Of a DNA stretch of 64,000 bases, positions 34,333-47,779 are shown piece by piece. Positions within the stretch are counted from its first letter, which is position 1; each line of letters begins with the position of its first letter. The translations under genes and the position numbers were made by a program. The notes below the pieces were generated by a model that saw nothing but the letters and a program-made list of their open reading frames with translations, had not been told where the DNA came from and made no database searches. The DNA is taken from the NCBI RefSeq assembly GCF_002849695.1, contig NZ_CP018937.1:3038001-3102000 (forward strand), given 5' to 3'. Origin of the DNA: Bacteroides fragilis. Lineage in GTDB: Bacteria > Bacteroidota > Bacteroidia > Bacteroidales > Bacteroidaceae.

Positions 34333-35352
34333 ATGAATAACTTATTTGTATATTGCGAAATAGAAGACGGCATCGTCGCAGACGTAAGCCTCGAACTTCT
34401 GACAAAAGGACGCTCGTTGGCCAATCAGTTGAATTGCCAGCTTGAAGCAGTCGTTGCCGGAACCGGTCTCAAAGATATTGAAAAACAGATTCTCCCGTAC
34501 GGAGTAGACAAACTCCATGTATTCGATGATGAAGGACTCTATCCTTATACTTCACTTCCCCACACTTCAATCCTCGTGAATCTGTTCAAAGAAGAACAGC
34601 CGCAAATCTGCCTGATGGGTGCAACCGTGATCGGTCGTGACCTCGGCCCGCGTGTATCGTCAGCTCTGACCAGCGGATTGACAGCGGACTGTACCTCACT
34701 GGAAATCGGTGATCACGAGGATAAGAAAGAAGGTAAGGTTTACAAAAACCTGCTTTACCAGATTCGTCCGGCATTCGGAGGTAACATCGTTGCTACCATC
34801 GTCAATCCCGAACACCGCCCCCAAATGGCAACCGTTCGCGAAGGTGTGATGAAAAAAGCCATTCTGTCAGCCGACTACAAAGGTGAAATCATTAAGCATG
34901 ATGTGAAGAAATACGTAGCCGACACCGATTACGTAGTAAAAGTCATCGAACGCCACGTAGAAAAAGCCAAGAACAACCTGAAAGGTTCTCCGATCATCAT
35001 TGCCGGCGGTTACGGTGTAGGTTCGAAAGAAAACTTCAACTTGCTGTTCGATCTCGCAAAGGTGTTAAACGCAGAAGTAGGCGCCAGCCGTGCCGCTGTA
35101 GATGCAGGCTTCGTTGACCACGACCGTCAGATCGGCCAGACCGGTGTTACAGTACGTCCGAAACTCTATATTGCCTGCGGTATCTCCGGACAAATTCAGC
35201 ACATTGCCGGTATGCAGGAAAGCGGTATCATCATCTCCATCAACAACGATCCGTCAGCTCCGATCAATACGATTGCAGACTATGTGATCAACGGAACAAT
35301 CGAAGAAGTTGTACCGAAGATGATTAAGTATTATAAACAAAACAGTAAGTAA
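34333..35352 (+). CDS. etfA: Electron transfer flavoprotein alpha subunit
   Basis: 339 residues with the EtfA layout: N-terminal domain beginning LFVYCEIEDGIVADVSLELL, then the C-terminal FAD domain with ADCTSLEI, RPAFGGNIVATIV, VGASRAAVDAGF, QIGQTGVTVRPKLYIACGIS and SGIIISINNDPSAPI, the FAD-binding consensus. It forms the heterodimer with EtfB and feeds electrons to or from the acyl-CoA dehydrogenase. It lies between the two other genes, with gaps of 15 and 3 bp. Confidence 0.95.
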   Translation: MNNLFVYCEIEDGIVADVSLELLTKGRSLANQLNCQLEAVVAGTGLKDIEKQILPYGVDKLHVFDDEGLYPYTSLPHTSILVNLFKEEQPQICLMGATVIGRDLGPRVSSALTSGLTADCTSLEIGDHEDKKEGKVYKNLLYQIRPAFGGNIVATIVNPEHRPQMATVREGVMKKAILSADYKGEIIKHDVKKYVADTDYVVKVIERHVEKAKNNLKGSPIIIAGGYGVGSKENFNLLFDLAKVLNAEVGASRAAVDAGFVDHDRQIGQTGVTVRPKLYIACGISGQIQHIAGMQESGIIISINNDPSAPINTIADYVINGTIEEVVPKMIKYYKQNSK

Positions 35353-35355
35353 GAA

Positions 35356-37059
35356 ATGGCTAACTTTTATTTAGATACTCCGGAACTCAAGCATCACTTG
35401 AACCATCCGTTGATGAAGAGAATTGTTGAGCTGAAAGAGCGCAACTATGCTGATAAAGATAAATTCGACTATGCTCCGGTAGACTTCGAAGATGCAATGG
35501 ACAGCTACGATAAAGTACTGGAAATTGTAGGGGAAATCTGTGGTGACATCATCGCTCCCAATGCAGAAGGCGTCGATCACGAAGGTCCGGTTTGTGCCGA
35601 CAACCGCGTAACTTATGCCAGCGGAACTGCCCAGAACCTGGATGCCTGCCGTAAAGCCGGGCTGATGGGTATGGCTATGCCCCGCCGCTTTGGAGGTCTG
35701 AACTTCCCAATCACTCCATACATCATGGCTGCCGATATCGTGAGCCGCAGTGATGCAGGTTTCGAGAACCTCTGGGGACTACAGGACTGTGCCGAAACCA
35801 TCTACGAGTTTGCCAACGAAGAACAGAAGCAGCGCTACATCACCCGTGTATGCCAGGGCGAAACCATGTCAATGGACCTGACCGAACCGGATGCAGGTTC
35901 CGACCTACAATCTGTCATGCTGAAAGCCACTTACAGTGAAAAAGACCAATGCTGGTATCTGAACGGCGTGAAACGCTTTATCACAAACGGTGATGCCGAT
36001 ATTCATCTCGTATTGGCACGTTCGGAAGAAGGAACACACGACGGACGCGGTCTGTCTATGTTCATCTACGACAAGCGCAATGGCGGAGTTAACGTACGCC
36101 GCATCGAGAACAAAATGGGTATCAAAGGCTCCCCTACTTGCGAGCTGGTATATAAAAATGCCAAAGCCGAACTTTGCGGTGACCGTAAACTGGGTCTTAT
36201 CAAATACGTAATGGCGTTGATGAACGGTGCCCGCCTGGGTATTGCCGCACAATCGGTAGGTTTGTCACAGGCAGCTTACAATGAAGCTCTGGCTTATGCC
36301 AAAGACCGTAAACAGTTTGGCAAAGCAATCATCGAATTCCCTGCCGTAGCCGAGATACTTTCTTTGATGAAAGCTAAACTGGATGCTTCCCGTTCACTGC
36401 TGTACGAGACAGCTCGTTTTGTAGACATTTACAAAGCACTGGACGACATTGCCAAGGAGCGCAAACTGACTCCGGAAGAACGTGCCGAACAGAAAACATT
36501 CGCCAAACTGGCTGACGCCTTTACTCCGCTGGGCAAGGGCATGGGCAGTGAATTTGCCAACCAGAACGCTTATGATTGTATTCAGATTCACGGTGGTTCG
36601 GGCTTTATGAAAGATTACGCCTGCGAACGCATCTATCGTGACTCACGCATCACTTCCATCTACGAAGGTACCACCCAGTTGCAGGTTGTGGCTGCTATCC
36701 GTTACGTAACGACCGGTGCTTATCTGGCACGTATCCAAGAATACGAGAACATGCCGGTAGCTCCAGAACTGGAAGGCTTGCAGAACCGCCTGAAAAGTAT
36801 GGCAAGCAAATATGCAGCCTGCGTGACTCAAATCACAGAAGCAAAAGACCAGGAACTGCTCGACTTCTGCGCACGCCGTCTGGTAGAAATGGCTGCCCAC
36901 ATCATCATGGGTCACCTGATGGTTCAAGATGCTTCGAAGAGCGATCTGTTCTCCGAATCGGCTCAGGTATACGTACGTTATGCTGAGGCTGAAGTAGAAA
37001 AACATATCAACTTTATTCGCAAATTCGATAAAGACGATCTGGCTTACTACAGAAAGTAA
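35356..37059 (+). CDS. Acyl-CoA dehydrogenase, long form
   Basis: 567 residues, longer than the classical 380-residue enzymes and with an extra C-terminal helical domain (about 440-567). Signatures: MSMDLTEPDAGSDLQSVMLK (flavin/substrate loop), RFITNGDADIHLVLARSEEG, ARLGIAAQSVGLSQAAYNEA, and QIHGGSGFMKDYACERIYRD, then TSIYEGTTQLQ holding the catalytic Glu (STIYEGT type). It oxidises or, with EtfAB, reduces an acyl-CoA; the natural substrate is unknown. It follows etfA by 3 bp and ends the operon. In an anaerobe without a full beta-oxidation set it may act in the reductive direction or in branched-chain or aryl acid metabolism. Confidence 0.92.
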   Translation: MANFYLDTPELKHHLNHPLMKRIVELKERNYADKDKFDYAPVDFEDAMDSYDKVLEIVGEICGDIIAPNAEGVDHEGPVCADNRVTYASGTAQNLDACRKAGLMGMAMPRRFGGLNFPITPYIMAADIVSRSDAGFENLWGLQDCAETIYEFANEEQKQRYITRVCQGETMSMDLTEPDAGSDLQSVMLKATYSEKDQCWYLNGVKRFITNGDADIHLVLARSEEGTHDGRGLSMFIYDKRNGGVNVRRIENKMGIKGSPTCELVYKNAKAELCGDRKLGLIKYVMALMNGARLGIAAQSVGLSQAAYNEALAYAKDRKQFGKAIIEFPAVAEILSLMKAKLDASRSLLYETARFVDIYKALDDIAKERKLTPEERAEQKTFAKLADAFTPLGKGMGSEFANQNAYDCIQIHGGSGFMKDYACERIYRDSRITSIYEGTTQLQVVAAIRYVTTGAYLARIQEYENMPVAPELEGLQNRLKSMASKYAACVTQITEAKDQELLDFCARRLVEMAAHIIMGHLMVQDASKSDLFSESAQVYVRYAEAEVEKHINFIRKFDKDDLAYYRK

Positions 37060-37080
37060 AGAGTTTACTTCAAGACTTAA

Positions 37081-37116
37081 AAAAGGGATTCGGACAACCG
37101 GATCCCTTTTCTTTTT
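37081..37116 (+). terminator. Intrinsic terminator of the etf operon
   Basis: AAAAGGGATTCGG-ACAA-CCGGATCCCTTTT with one U-G pair, then CTTTTTC. Confidence 0.85.
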
Positions 37117-37273
37117 CTACTACCGGAGAGAGGCGAGTTATTTTTATCTCCCGAAAATACCCAATTAATGTCAAATGATTTGGCTATGTGACTGGTTTTT
37201 ACGAATATTGCAACAAAATTAGAGAGATACCGGATTACGGATCAATATAACACGAAAAAACTTCAGTAAATAA

Positions 37274-41320
<4,047 letters not shown>

Positions 41321-41340
41321 AAGTACGGCCAAACATAAAA

Positions 41341-41401
41341 AAACAGAGCCTTTATCGGGGCGGAACAGACACTCTGTCCACCCTTGATAAAGGCTCTGTT
41401 T
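41341..41401. terminator. Bidirectional terminator between the GH2 and cbpM genes
   Basis: AAACAGAGCCTTTATC (41341-41356) and GATAAAGGCTCTGTTT (41386-41401) are perfect inverses, with an AT-rich run outside on both sides: T-rich for the minus transcript (GTTTTTTTATG), TATAT for the plus one. The loop itself can form a smaller hairpin. Confidence 0.85.
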
Positions 41402-41466
41402 ATATCATATAGAGGCTCTGATAGAAACCGGAAAAGCCTCTTTATCCAACACATGAAATAAACCTT

Positions 41467-41778
41467 TTACCAGTCCTCCATTACACCTTCCCTCTTAAAG
41501 ACGATAAGCTGATTCCGGAGAGTACTGATTTCACGTCTCATCAGTTCCATCCTTTCCAGCAAATGATGAATGGCATCGATACCCTCCATATTGATGGACA
41601 GGTCGTAATACATACGGCTGTATCGTTCCACATCGGGAAGTTGCGACGCAAGCAGATAGTGCTCGCCGCCCTCGGTGCGTACCTCAATCAAGCCACCCTC
41701 TTCTAACAGGTCGATAAATGAAGGCTCAATATGACATTTGTGACAGTATTCACTGACTATTATTAATTCGGTCTGCAT
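41467..41778 (-). CDS. cbpM: CbpM-like chaperone modulator
   Basis: A 103-residue MerR-like helix-turn-helix protein without a metal-binding domain: N-terminal ELIIVSEYCHKCHIEPSFID, then LLEEGGLIEVRTEGGEHYLL, DVERYSRMYYDLSINMEGID and a coiled-coil tail with HLLERMELMRREISTLRNQL. This is the CbpM pattern. In E. coli CbpM binds the J-domain of CbpA and inhibits its work with DnaK. It starts 15 bp after the CbpA-like gene on the same strand, supporting the pair. Direct DNA binding has not been excluded. Confidence 0.85.
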   Translation of the reverse strand: MQTELIIVSEYCHKCHIEPSFIDLLEEGGLIEVRTEGGEHYLLASQLPDVERYSRMYYDLSINMEGIDAIHHLLERMELMRREISTLRNQLIVFKREGVMEDW

Positions 41779-41793
41779 AGCGCTCTTTCATTA

Positions 41794-42735
41794 TTAGTTC
41801 ATACTCTGTTGTAACTCTCTGAACAGTTCTTTCTGTCTATCTGTCAGACTCGTAGGTATCTTGACTGAATAAGTGACAATCAAATCGCCAAACTGTCCTT
41901 CTTTCTTATATATGGGGAAACCTTTACCCTTCAGGCGTACCTTCGTACCATTCTGGGTTTCGGGCTTTATCTTCAGTTTCACTTTACCTTCCAGCGTATC
42001 AACCACCTTTTCACCACCCAGTACGGCAGTATAGAGATCGACTTCCACATCCACGTACAGATCGTCTCCGAGACGCTTGAATACAGGATCTTCGGCTATC
42101 CGGAAAGTAATATACAGATCGCCTGCCGGACCACCGTTAATACCTTCACCACCGTATCCTTTCAGTTTAATCACCTGTCCGTCGGCTACACCGGCCGGTA
42201 TTGTGATACGAACCTGCTTTCCATTCACATTCAACACCTGCTTATGGGTCTGTGCCGCATCTCGAAGAGACAGGTGTAGTTCCGCATTAAAATCTTGTCC
42301 GCGGAAACCTGATCCGCCTCGTCCGCCTCCGCCCCTATGCCCGAACATAGACTCGAAGAAATCCGAGAATCCTCCGGCATCACCACCTGAGAATCCTTCT
42401 CCATCGGACGAGTACCAATAGGAACCACCATCTCCGCCAAAGCCGGAGAAGCCGCCTCCACCCGCACCGGCATGCTGCCGCGCCTTCTTCTGCGCTTCGA
42501 ATTCGTCCGCATGTTTCCAATGTTCGCCGTATTCGTCGTACTTTTTCCTTTTTTCCGGATCGCTCAATACTTCGTTGGCTTCATTAATCTCCTGAAACTT
42601 ATCCTTAGCGCTTGGGTCATTCGGATTCAGGTCCGGATGATATTTACGGGCCAATTTGCGGAAAGCCTTTTTAATATCATCCTGAGAAGCATTCTTGTCA
42701 ACTCCGAGAATCTTGTAATAATCTATATAAGCCAT
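41794..42735 (-). CDS. cbpA: CbpA-type DnaJ co-chaperone
   Basis: A 313-residue Hsp40 of class II. J domain 1-70 ([20 protein letters not shown], with the HPD triad in [11 protein letters not shown]). Gly/Phe/Ser-rich linker about 88-145 ([19 protein letters not shown]). C-terminal substrate-binding barrels about 150-305 ([40 protein letters not shown]). The CxxCxGxG zinc finger of DnaJ is absent, as in CbpA. It stimulates DnaK ATPase and delivers substrates. It forms an operon with cbpM. Confidence 0.92.
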   Translation of the reverse strand: MAYIDYYKILGVDKNASQDDIKKAFRKLARKYHPDLNPNDPSAKDKFQEINEANEVLSDPEKRKKYDEYGEHWKHADEFEAQKKARQHAGAGGGGFSGFGGDGGSYWYSSDGEGFSGGDAGGFSDFFESMFGHRGGGGRGGSGFRGQDFNAELHLSLRDAAQTHKQVLNVNGKQVRITIPAGVADGQVIKLKGYGGEGINGGPAGDLYITFRIAEDPVFKRLGDDLYVDVEVDLYTAVLGGEKVVDTLEGKVKLKIKPETQNGTKVRLKGKGFPIYKKEGQFGDLIVTYSVKIPTSLTDRQKELFRELQQSMN

Positions 42736-42808
42736 GTTTTTTATATATTTAAACCTCTATATTAAGTGTATACAAACAACACGCCAACCGGAGTTTTAGG
42801 TTCAATTT

Positions 42809-44446
42809 TTAGCACAAATTAATAGGAATATCGAGTGGTATGTCCTCTTGAACAGGAAGACGGAACCAGAAGCAGGCACCCTCTTCTACTGCCGTATCGA
42901 CCCCGATCGTTCCTCCCAGGCGCTCTATGATCACCCGGCAGATGGCGAGTCCCAGCCCCGTGCCCTTAACGAAGGAGTTCAGTTTGACAAAACGTTCAAA
43001 GACTTTTTCAGCTTTATCGGCGGGAATGCCGATGCCTGTATCTTTCACGAAGAAATAAAGTTCATTCCTCTGTCCGTTCAACCGGTATCCCAACGTAATG
43101 GAACCTTCGGCAGTAAACTTCATTGCGTTATTCATCAGATTGATGATAACCTGCGACAAACGCAAACGATCCGTATTGATCACACAGCAGGGCTCCTTTT
43201 CTGTAAACAGAATCTGTACCCCTGGGTGTTGGTTCTTCTGCTGCATTTGCAGGCAGATGTCCTCCATCAGTTCGTTGATATCCGTCAGGGCATAGGAAAA
43301 ATCCATCGTTCCGGCTTCTATCTTCGACAGGTCGAGAATGTCGTCGATAAGCTGCAACAAAAGTTCGTTATTCGAAGTGACAATCCGGATGTACTCCTCT
43401 TTCTCTTCGGCATCATCTGTCTGGCAGATCAGGTCGGAGAAACCGATGATGGCATTGAGCGGCGTACGTATTTCATGGCTCATATTGGCAAGAAAGGCCG
43501 ATTTCAACCGATTGGATTCTTCGGCTTTCTCCTTAGCCTCCTGAAGCATACGGTCTACTTTCAGTTTCTCGGTGATATCTTCAAAGCGCAGCAATCCACC
43601 GATGATTTCACCTCCCGTATCACTATAAACGGGGGTAGCGGTAATTTCAAAGTCTACATGATCCACATGGGTAATATGCCTCACCATTTTGCCGGTACTG
43701 ATGGCCTCCTGAAAAGCACATCTTTTACACGGTTTGTCCCCTCGCCCCGTTGTCCGGTAGCAAGTAGTGCCGGGAATATAATGACGTCCGACAACCAGAT
43801 TCTTTATATTACTGGTCTCTTCCCATTGCACCTTATAATTCCGATCGATATAAATCAGGCCGAAATCAATACTTCTTAAAGCCAGTTTCTGTTTACGAAC
43901 GGCTCCCTCCAGTTGCTCTTTGGCAGCCAAAAGCTCCCTTTCGTACATCTTAAGCTGAGTGATCTCCCAACGGGCCACCAGTAACCATTTGCCCAGTTTG
44001 CCCGAAGATATGATTGATTTCACCACAAGGGTATCATGCACTTTTCCATCGGCAGTCACATACCTCTCTTCCGCTTTATAGGGTTTTCCGGCTTTAACGA
44101 GATCTTCATCTATTTTACGGTACTGTTTACCCCGTTCTTCACCAAAAATATCGGCATCGGAAAAGCCGACGGCATCTTTGCGGCTGATGCCCGACTGCAA
44201 CTCGGCCTCCTTATTCCAGTACGTGTACTTGAATTGTTCCTGAATATCCTTCACCATAATAGGAAACGGAAGATTATCTAATATCTCAAACAGGAAGCGA
44301 CGATAGTCATCGTCTGCCGAAGCCGATTTACGAAGCCGGAAGTTCTGAAAGAGCAGGAAGCAAACGGTCAGAAACAAAAATACGGATAACACATAAAGCC
44401 ATAGATTATCGGTTACCCCCATTACCAATAGTAGTTTGGTTGCCAT
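42809..44446 (-). CDS. Membrane-anchored PAS histidine kinase without receiver
   Basis: I choose ATG 44446 (MATKLLLVMGVTDN); the longer frame from 44536 adds 30 residues with no relatives. The 545-residue product has one membrane segment (about 15-38), a PAS domain (about 55-165, LDNLPFPIMVKDIQEQFKYT), a second PAS-like domain (about 195-300) containing CYRTTGRGDKPCKRC, HisKA (phosphoacceptor His in FLANMSHEIRTPLNAIIGF) and HATPase_c (DTGIGIP, GTGLGLAICRVIIERLGG). There is no receiver domain and no response-regulator gene beside it, so its partner is elsewhere. The signal is unknown. Confidence 0.88.
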   Translation of the reverse strand: MATKLLLVMGVTDNLWLYVLSVFLFLTVCFLLFQNFRLRKSASADDDYRRFLFEILDNLPFPIMVKDIQEQFKYTYWNKEAELQSGISRKDAVGFSDADIFGEERGKQYRKIDEDLVKAGKPYKAEERYVTADGKVHDTLVVKSIISSGKLGKWLLVARWEITQLKMYERELLAAKEQLEGAVRKQKLALRSIDFGLIYIDRNYKVQWEETSNIKNLVVGRHYIPGTTCYRTTGRGDKPCKRCAFQEAISTGKMVRHITHVDHVDFEITATPVYSDTGGEIIGGLLRFEDITEKLKVDRMLQEAKEKAEESNRLKSAFLANMSHEIRTPLNAIIGFSDLICQTDDAEEKEEYIRIVTSNNELLLQLIDDILDLSKIEAGTMDFSYALTDINELMEDICLQMQQKNQHPGVQILFTEKEPCCVINTDRLRLSQVIINLMNNAMKFTAEGSITLGYRLNGQRNELYFFVKDTGIGIPADKAEKVFERFVKLNSFVKGTGLGLAICRVIIERLGGTIGVDTAVEEGACFWFRLPVQEDIPLDIPINLC

Positions 44447-44587
44447 AATTGCATATTGTGATGAATTGACGGTAAATATAGAAATTATTCTCCGACTTTC
44501 ACCACAATATGAAACAAAAGCACCTGTAGGGAACAAAGTTTCGAGATACTACACTTATATCCCCAAGTCTATAGTTTAAATGCGTTT

Positions 44588-46288
44588 TCAGCGAATATTC
44601 ATTTTCCTGAACATCTCAAAGTCCTCCTTACGCAATCCGATATCGTCGTAAGCCCGCGGCTCGTTGTGGTCATTCAGGTAAAAGCGGGGGAACTCCGTAT
44701 AGGACGGGCTTGCCACGGACAGCGAGTCGTTCACATAGGCAGTAGTCACTCCGGCCAGATCGAGTACCGAATGGAACACTACCCGGTTCGAAGCGACAGA
44801 CTTTTGACGGTTTTGCTGTAAAGCAGCGATATGCTCCGGATATTTCTCCCGGTATTTATCCGAAGTCCAGACAATAAACGGCACGTGCAACTGATAATAC
44901 GAAGGCACAGGCGACGCATGCAGGAAGAGGTGACGGTCGTCGTCAAAAATATCTTCTCCATGGTCCGAAGTATAGAGTATGGCCGAACCGGCATCCTGTT
45001 GCTGCAACAAGCCGATCAGCCTTGCCAGGAAATCGTCGGTATAGCGGATGGAGTTGTCATAGGCATTAATCAGATTGTCCCGATACTTAAATTCGGCATC
45101 CGCCGGACTGTCGGGCCGGAAAAACGCAGCCCCGGCAGGATAGCGCTCACGGTAGTTAAAGTGCGAACCATAGGTATGCAACACAATGAATTGTTTGCGG
45201 TTCCCTTTGGCAAGTTCCTCTTTCACCAATGCCAGCAGGTTGTCATCCGAAAGGTTCTGACCGGCGGTCAGCGAATCTTCTTTGATGAAATCGCAATGAT
45301 CGGCCTCTTTTCCGAAGAAGTCTATAAAAGAATTATTGTAACGCTGATTGGAGAAAAAAGCCGTTTTGAAACCTGCCTCCCTGAAAGCCGTAATAATACC
45401 TTTCTGATGGTAGATAGAGTCGAAATTCTCTGCCGAAACAGCGGACATCAGCATCGGAACGCTCTTATGGGTTGTGTTCGACTGGGTCAGCACATTCGTG
45501 AAAGCCGTAAGATTGGGTATTTCCGACAATTTGGGGTTCGTCTCGCGGTCATAGCCATACAACGACCAGTTGAGAGCACGGGATGTCTCCCCCACAACCA
45601 GCACGTATATCTCGCGGTCCTCCGCCGGATGGGTGGCAACAGCATGGAAAGTAAAATCCTTCGAAGTCTCTGCATAGTCGAGGGTCTGCGCGTTGCGCTC
45701 TACGGCAAGCACCACGTTGTAGCACACATTGACCGGATATAAATCGGTGGTCATCTCATATTTCTTATCCAGCAAGTAGGCAGCTCCCAACGAAAGAAAG
45801 CCAACGGCAAGTACTCCCCACGCACGTTTCCGTTGCCTACGGATAAAGTCGACAGAGAGCCTGCGTTTACGAACTATGGAAATCATACCCAGTATCAGGG
45901 CGGGTATATACAGTATCACGATCGTAACGAGGGCCGGCAGCAGATTATCGAGCAACTCCATGGCTTCGGAAGAATTGGTCGTAGCCAGATTGAGGAACAT
46001 ATCCACCGCTATGATGGACTGCCCGAACAGATAGAGCAACACGATCTGAAAAGCCCCGAAGAATACAAAAAGAAACAATATCCAGAGCATCTTTCCGCAA
46101 TTCCTGGACAGGGTCATAATCAGATAATAACAACCCAAAGGTAACAGAACGTTGGCAACCTTGGCCACAAGCGGTAAAGGTTCCGTGAAACACAGTGCTA
46201 TGTTGGGCACAATCAGCACAAACAAAAACAGGTAGAACAAGTTCTCCTGATTATCGAACCATTTCTTTATCTTATTAAAAAGCTTCAT
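44588..46288 (-). CDS. Phosphoethanolamine transferase-like membrane sulfatase-fold enzyme
   Basis: From ATG 46288 (MKLFNKIKKWFDNQ) the product has 566 residues; the upstream ATG 46324 adds 12 residues without support. Five membrane helices (about 18-38, 42-60, 67-92, 110-135, 150-170) precede a periplasmic alkaline-phosphatase/sulfatase-fold domain (about 225-560). It has YVLVVGETSRALNWSLYGYD with the metal-binding Glu, the catalytic Thr region TQSNTTHKSVPML, FIVLHTYGSHFNYRERYP and the metal ligands YTSDHGEDIFDD. This is the EptA/CptA layout: transfer of phosphoethanolamine from lipid to lipid A or other envelope sugars. Its start overlaps the end of the BamA-like gene by 14 bp. Confidence 0.88.
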   Translation of the reverse strand: MKLFNKIKKWFDNQENLFYLFLFVLIVPNIALCFTEPLPLVAKVANVLLPLGCYYLIMTLSRNCGKMLWILFLFVFFGAFQIVLLYLFGQSIIAVDMFLNLATTNSSEAMELLDNLLPALVTIVILYIPALILGMISIVRKRRLSVDFIRRQRKRAWGVLAVGFLSLGAAYLLDKKYEMTTDLYPVNVCYNVVLAVERNAQTLDYAETSKDFTFHAVATHPAEDREIYVLVVGETSRALNWSLYGYDRETNPKLSEIPNLTAFTNVLTQSNTTHKSVPMLMSAVSAENFDSIYHQKGIITAFREAGFKTAFFSNQRYNNSFIDFFGKEADHCDFIKEDSLTAGQNLSDDNLLALVKEELAKGNRKQFIVLHTYGSHFNYRERYPAGAAFFRPDSPADAEFKYRDNLINAYDNSIRYTDDFLARLIGLLQQQDAGSAILYTSDHGEDIFDDDRHLFLHASPVPSYYQLHVPFIVWTSDKYREKYPEHIAALQQNRQKSVASNRVVFHSVLDLAGVTTAYVNDSLSVASPSYTEFPRFYLNDHNEPRAYDDIGLRKEDFEMFRKMNIR

Positions 46289-47495
46289 TGATATTAAATA
46301 TAAATCCGGTCTGGCCTTTTCCAAACCCTAAATCCAATCGTACATTCACTCTCTTCTTGAACTCCCACCGGTAGCCGAATCCATAATTGGGAAGTATATG
46401 TTTCACCTCGAACGAAGAAAAGTCGGGAAAAACATTTCCGGCTCCCACCCAGACAGCTACTCCGTTACGTTTCCATACATACTGCCGGAGTTCAACCTGC
46501 ATATCCACCACATTCTTGTCACGGAATCTGCCATCGTAATATCCGCGCATGGAATACGAACTTCCCAATGTTGCCATCAATCCCCAGGGCGGATTGCCGT
46601 AAGTCAGCAGCGTATGAAATTGTCCGGCAAGTATTCCACCTTTCCACACCTTACGATAGTAGCTTGTGGTCAGCTCCGTACTGCTGAATGCGTAGTCATT
46701 CCCCAGAAACGCAGGACTGAAACGCTGGTCTATGCGCAGATAATACCCCTTATAGGCATTCGTGAGGAAGTCCCGCGAATCGTACACAAGGGAAAGCCCT
46801 GCACTGACGTTGGTCGTACGGGCGTCCATCCCCTGCCAGAGTTCGGGTTTCTCAAAGTTGCGTCCGTCGATATAATCGAAACTTGCCATAGGTCCCAGAT
46901 AGAAGTTTTTTGCCAAACGGAACATAAAGTCAACTTTCACCTGTGCCTGGAAGCGTTTGTAACTGCTTTCATTTTCGTCATTCACCGCATTCCGGTATCC
47001 TATTCCCCAATACAAACTGGGAAAAGAATAAAAATAAAGGTTATAATTCAGCCTGTATTTATCTTTCGGAAAGATATGATTGCCCCGAACGCCCAGCAGA
47101 TAGAATCCGACAGTGGACACATCGCCATACAATGATACGGTGGAAAGCGGCAGAAGTGTATCGGCACGGTCGGTACGGTATAATCCGGCAGCCACCAGTC
47201 CCAGCCCAAGCTTGGTATCACTGGAATAATGCGGACCGCCGATTACACTGAAATCAAACTTCTTGTTCTTCTTCTCCTTATTGGCATCATTGAAGTAATC
47301 AAGGAATTTCTTTAAAAAACTACGCTTCACCGCAGTAGAGTCGGCAACGACAACAGTAGAGGCGGAATCCTCCGCAACAGGAATATACGTAATCGGTGAG
47401 AGACTATCGTTGCAGTTCTCCCCCTGTGCCAAAGATACAGTCCACAGTGCGGAAAAGCATCCAAGTAATAGCCAGTTTTTGTGTTTAGGTTTCAT
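46275..47495 (-). CDS. BamA/TamA-like outer-membrane barrel protein
   Basis: I place the start at ATG 47495 (MKPKHKNWLLLGCF), because a good promoter at 47527-47556 puts transcription start near 47520, downstream of the ATG at 47522. The 406-residue product has a signal peptide (cleavage after SLAQ), a linker with a short coiled stretch, and a C-terminal Omp85-type barrel (about 100-406): VIGGPHYSSDTKLGLGLVA at the first strand and a final GQTGFIFNINEAF. The strand-6 loop signature appears as YSMRGYYDGRFRDKN (R-G-Y/F). No POTRA domain is visible. The gene is first in an operon with the phosphoethanolamine-transferase-like gene. Confidence 0.82.
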   Translation of the reverse strand: MKPKHKNWLLLGCFSALWTVSLAQGENCNDSLSPITYIPVAEDSASTVVVADSTAVKRSFLKKFLDYFNDANKEKKNKKFDFSVIGGPHYSSDTKLGLGLVAAGLYRTDRADTLLPLSTVSLYGDVSTVGFYLLGVRGNHIFPKDKYRLNYNLYFYSFPSLYWGIGYRNAVNDENESSYKRFQAQVKVDFMFRLAKNFYLGPMASFDYIDGRNFEKPELWQGMDARTTNVSAGLSLVYDSRDFLTNAYKGYYLRIDQRFSPAFLGNDYAFSSTELTTSYYRKVWKGGILAGQFHTLLTYGNPPWGLMATLGSSYSMRGYYDGRFRDKNVVDMQVELRQYVWKRNGVAVWVGAGNVFPDFSSFEVKHILPNYGFGYRWEFKKRVNVRLDLGFGKGQTGFIFNINEAF

Positions 47496-47526
47496 ATATT
47501 GCTCCCTCTTAAGAAAACTCAATCTA

Positions 47527-47556
47527 CAAAAGTAGTTTTATCATTCCTTGTTACAA
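47527..47556 (-). promoter_or_regulatory. Promoter of the barrel/phosphoethanolamine-transferase operon
   Basis: Reverse strand: TACTTTTG (47534-47527) as -7 box and TTG (47556-47554) as -33 box, 19 bp apart. It fixes the downstream start codon at 47495. Confidence 0.65.
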
Positions 47557-47779
47557 TCATATTACATTCTCTTTTATCATTTATTGCCTCCATTTAACAC
47601 TTAATAAACGAAAAAAGTTCAGAATATACCATATAAAGCAATATCAAATTCTAAAAACTTGTAAACGACACATAATATCAGCTAATAAAACTACCCTATT
47701 ATTCTTTAAGTAAATTAAATCCGCTTTATTTGCATTATACAACTTAACACATTCCCCAACCTTAAACAATGCTTCCATT

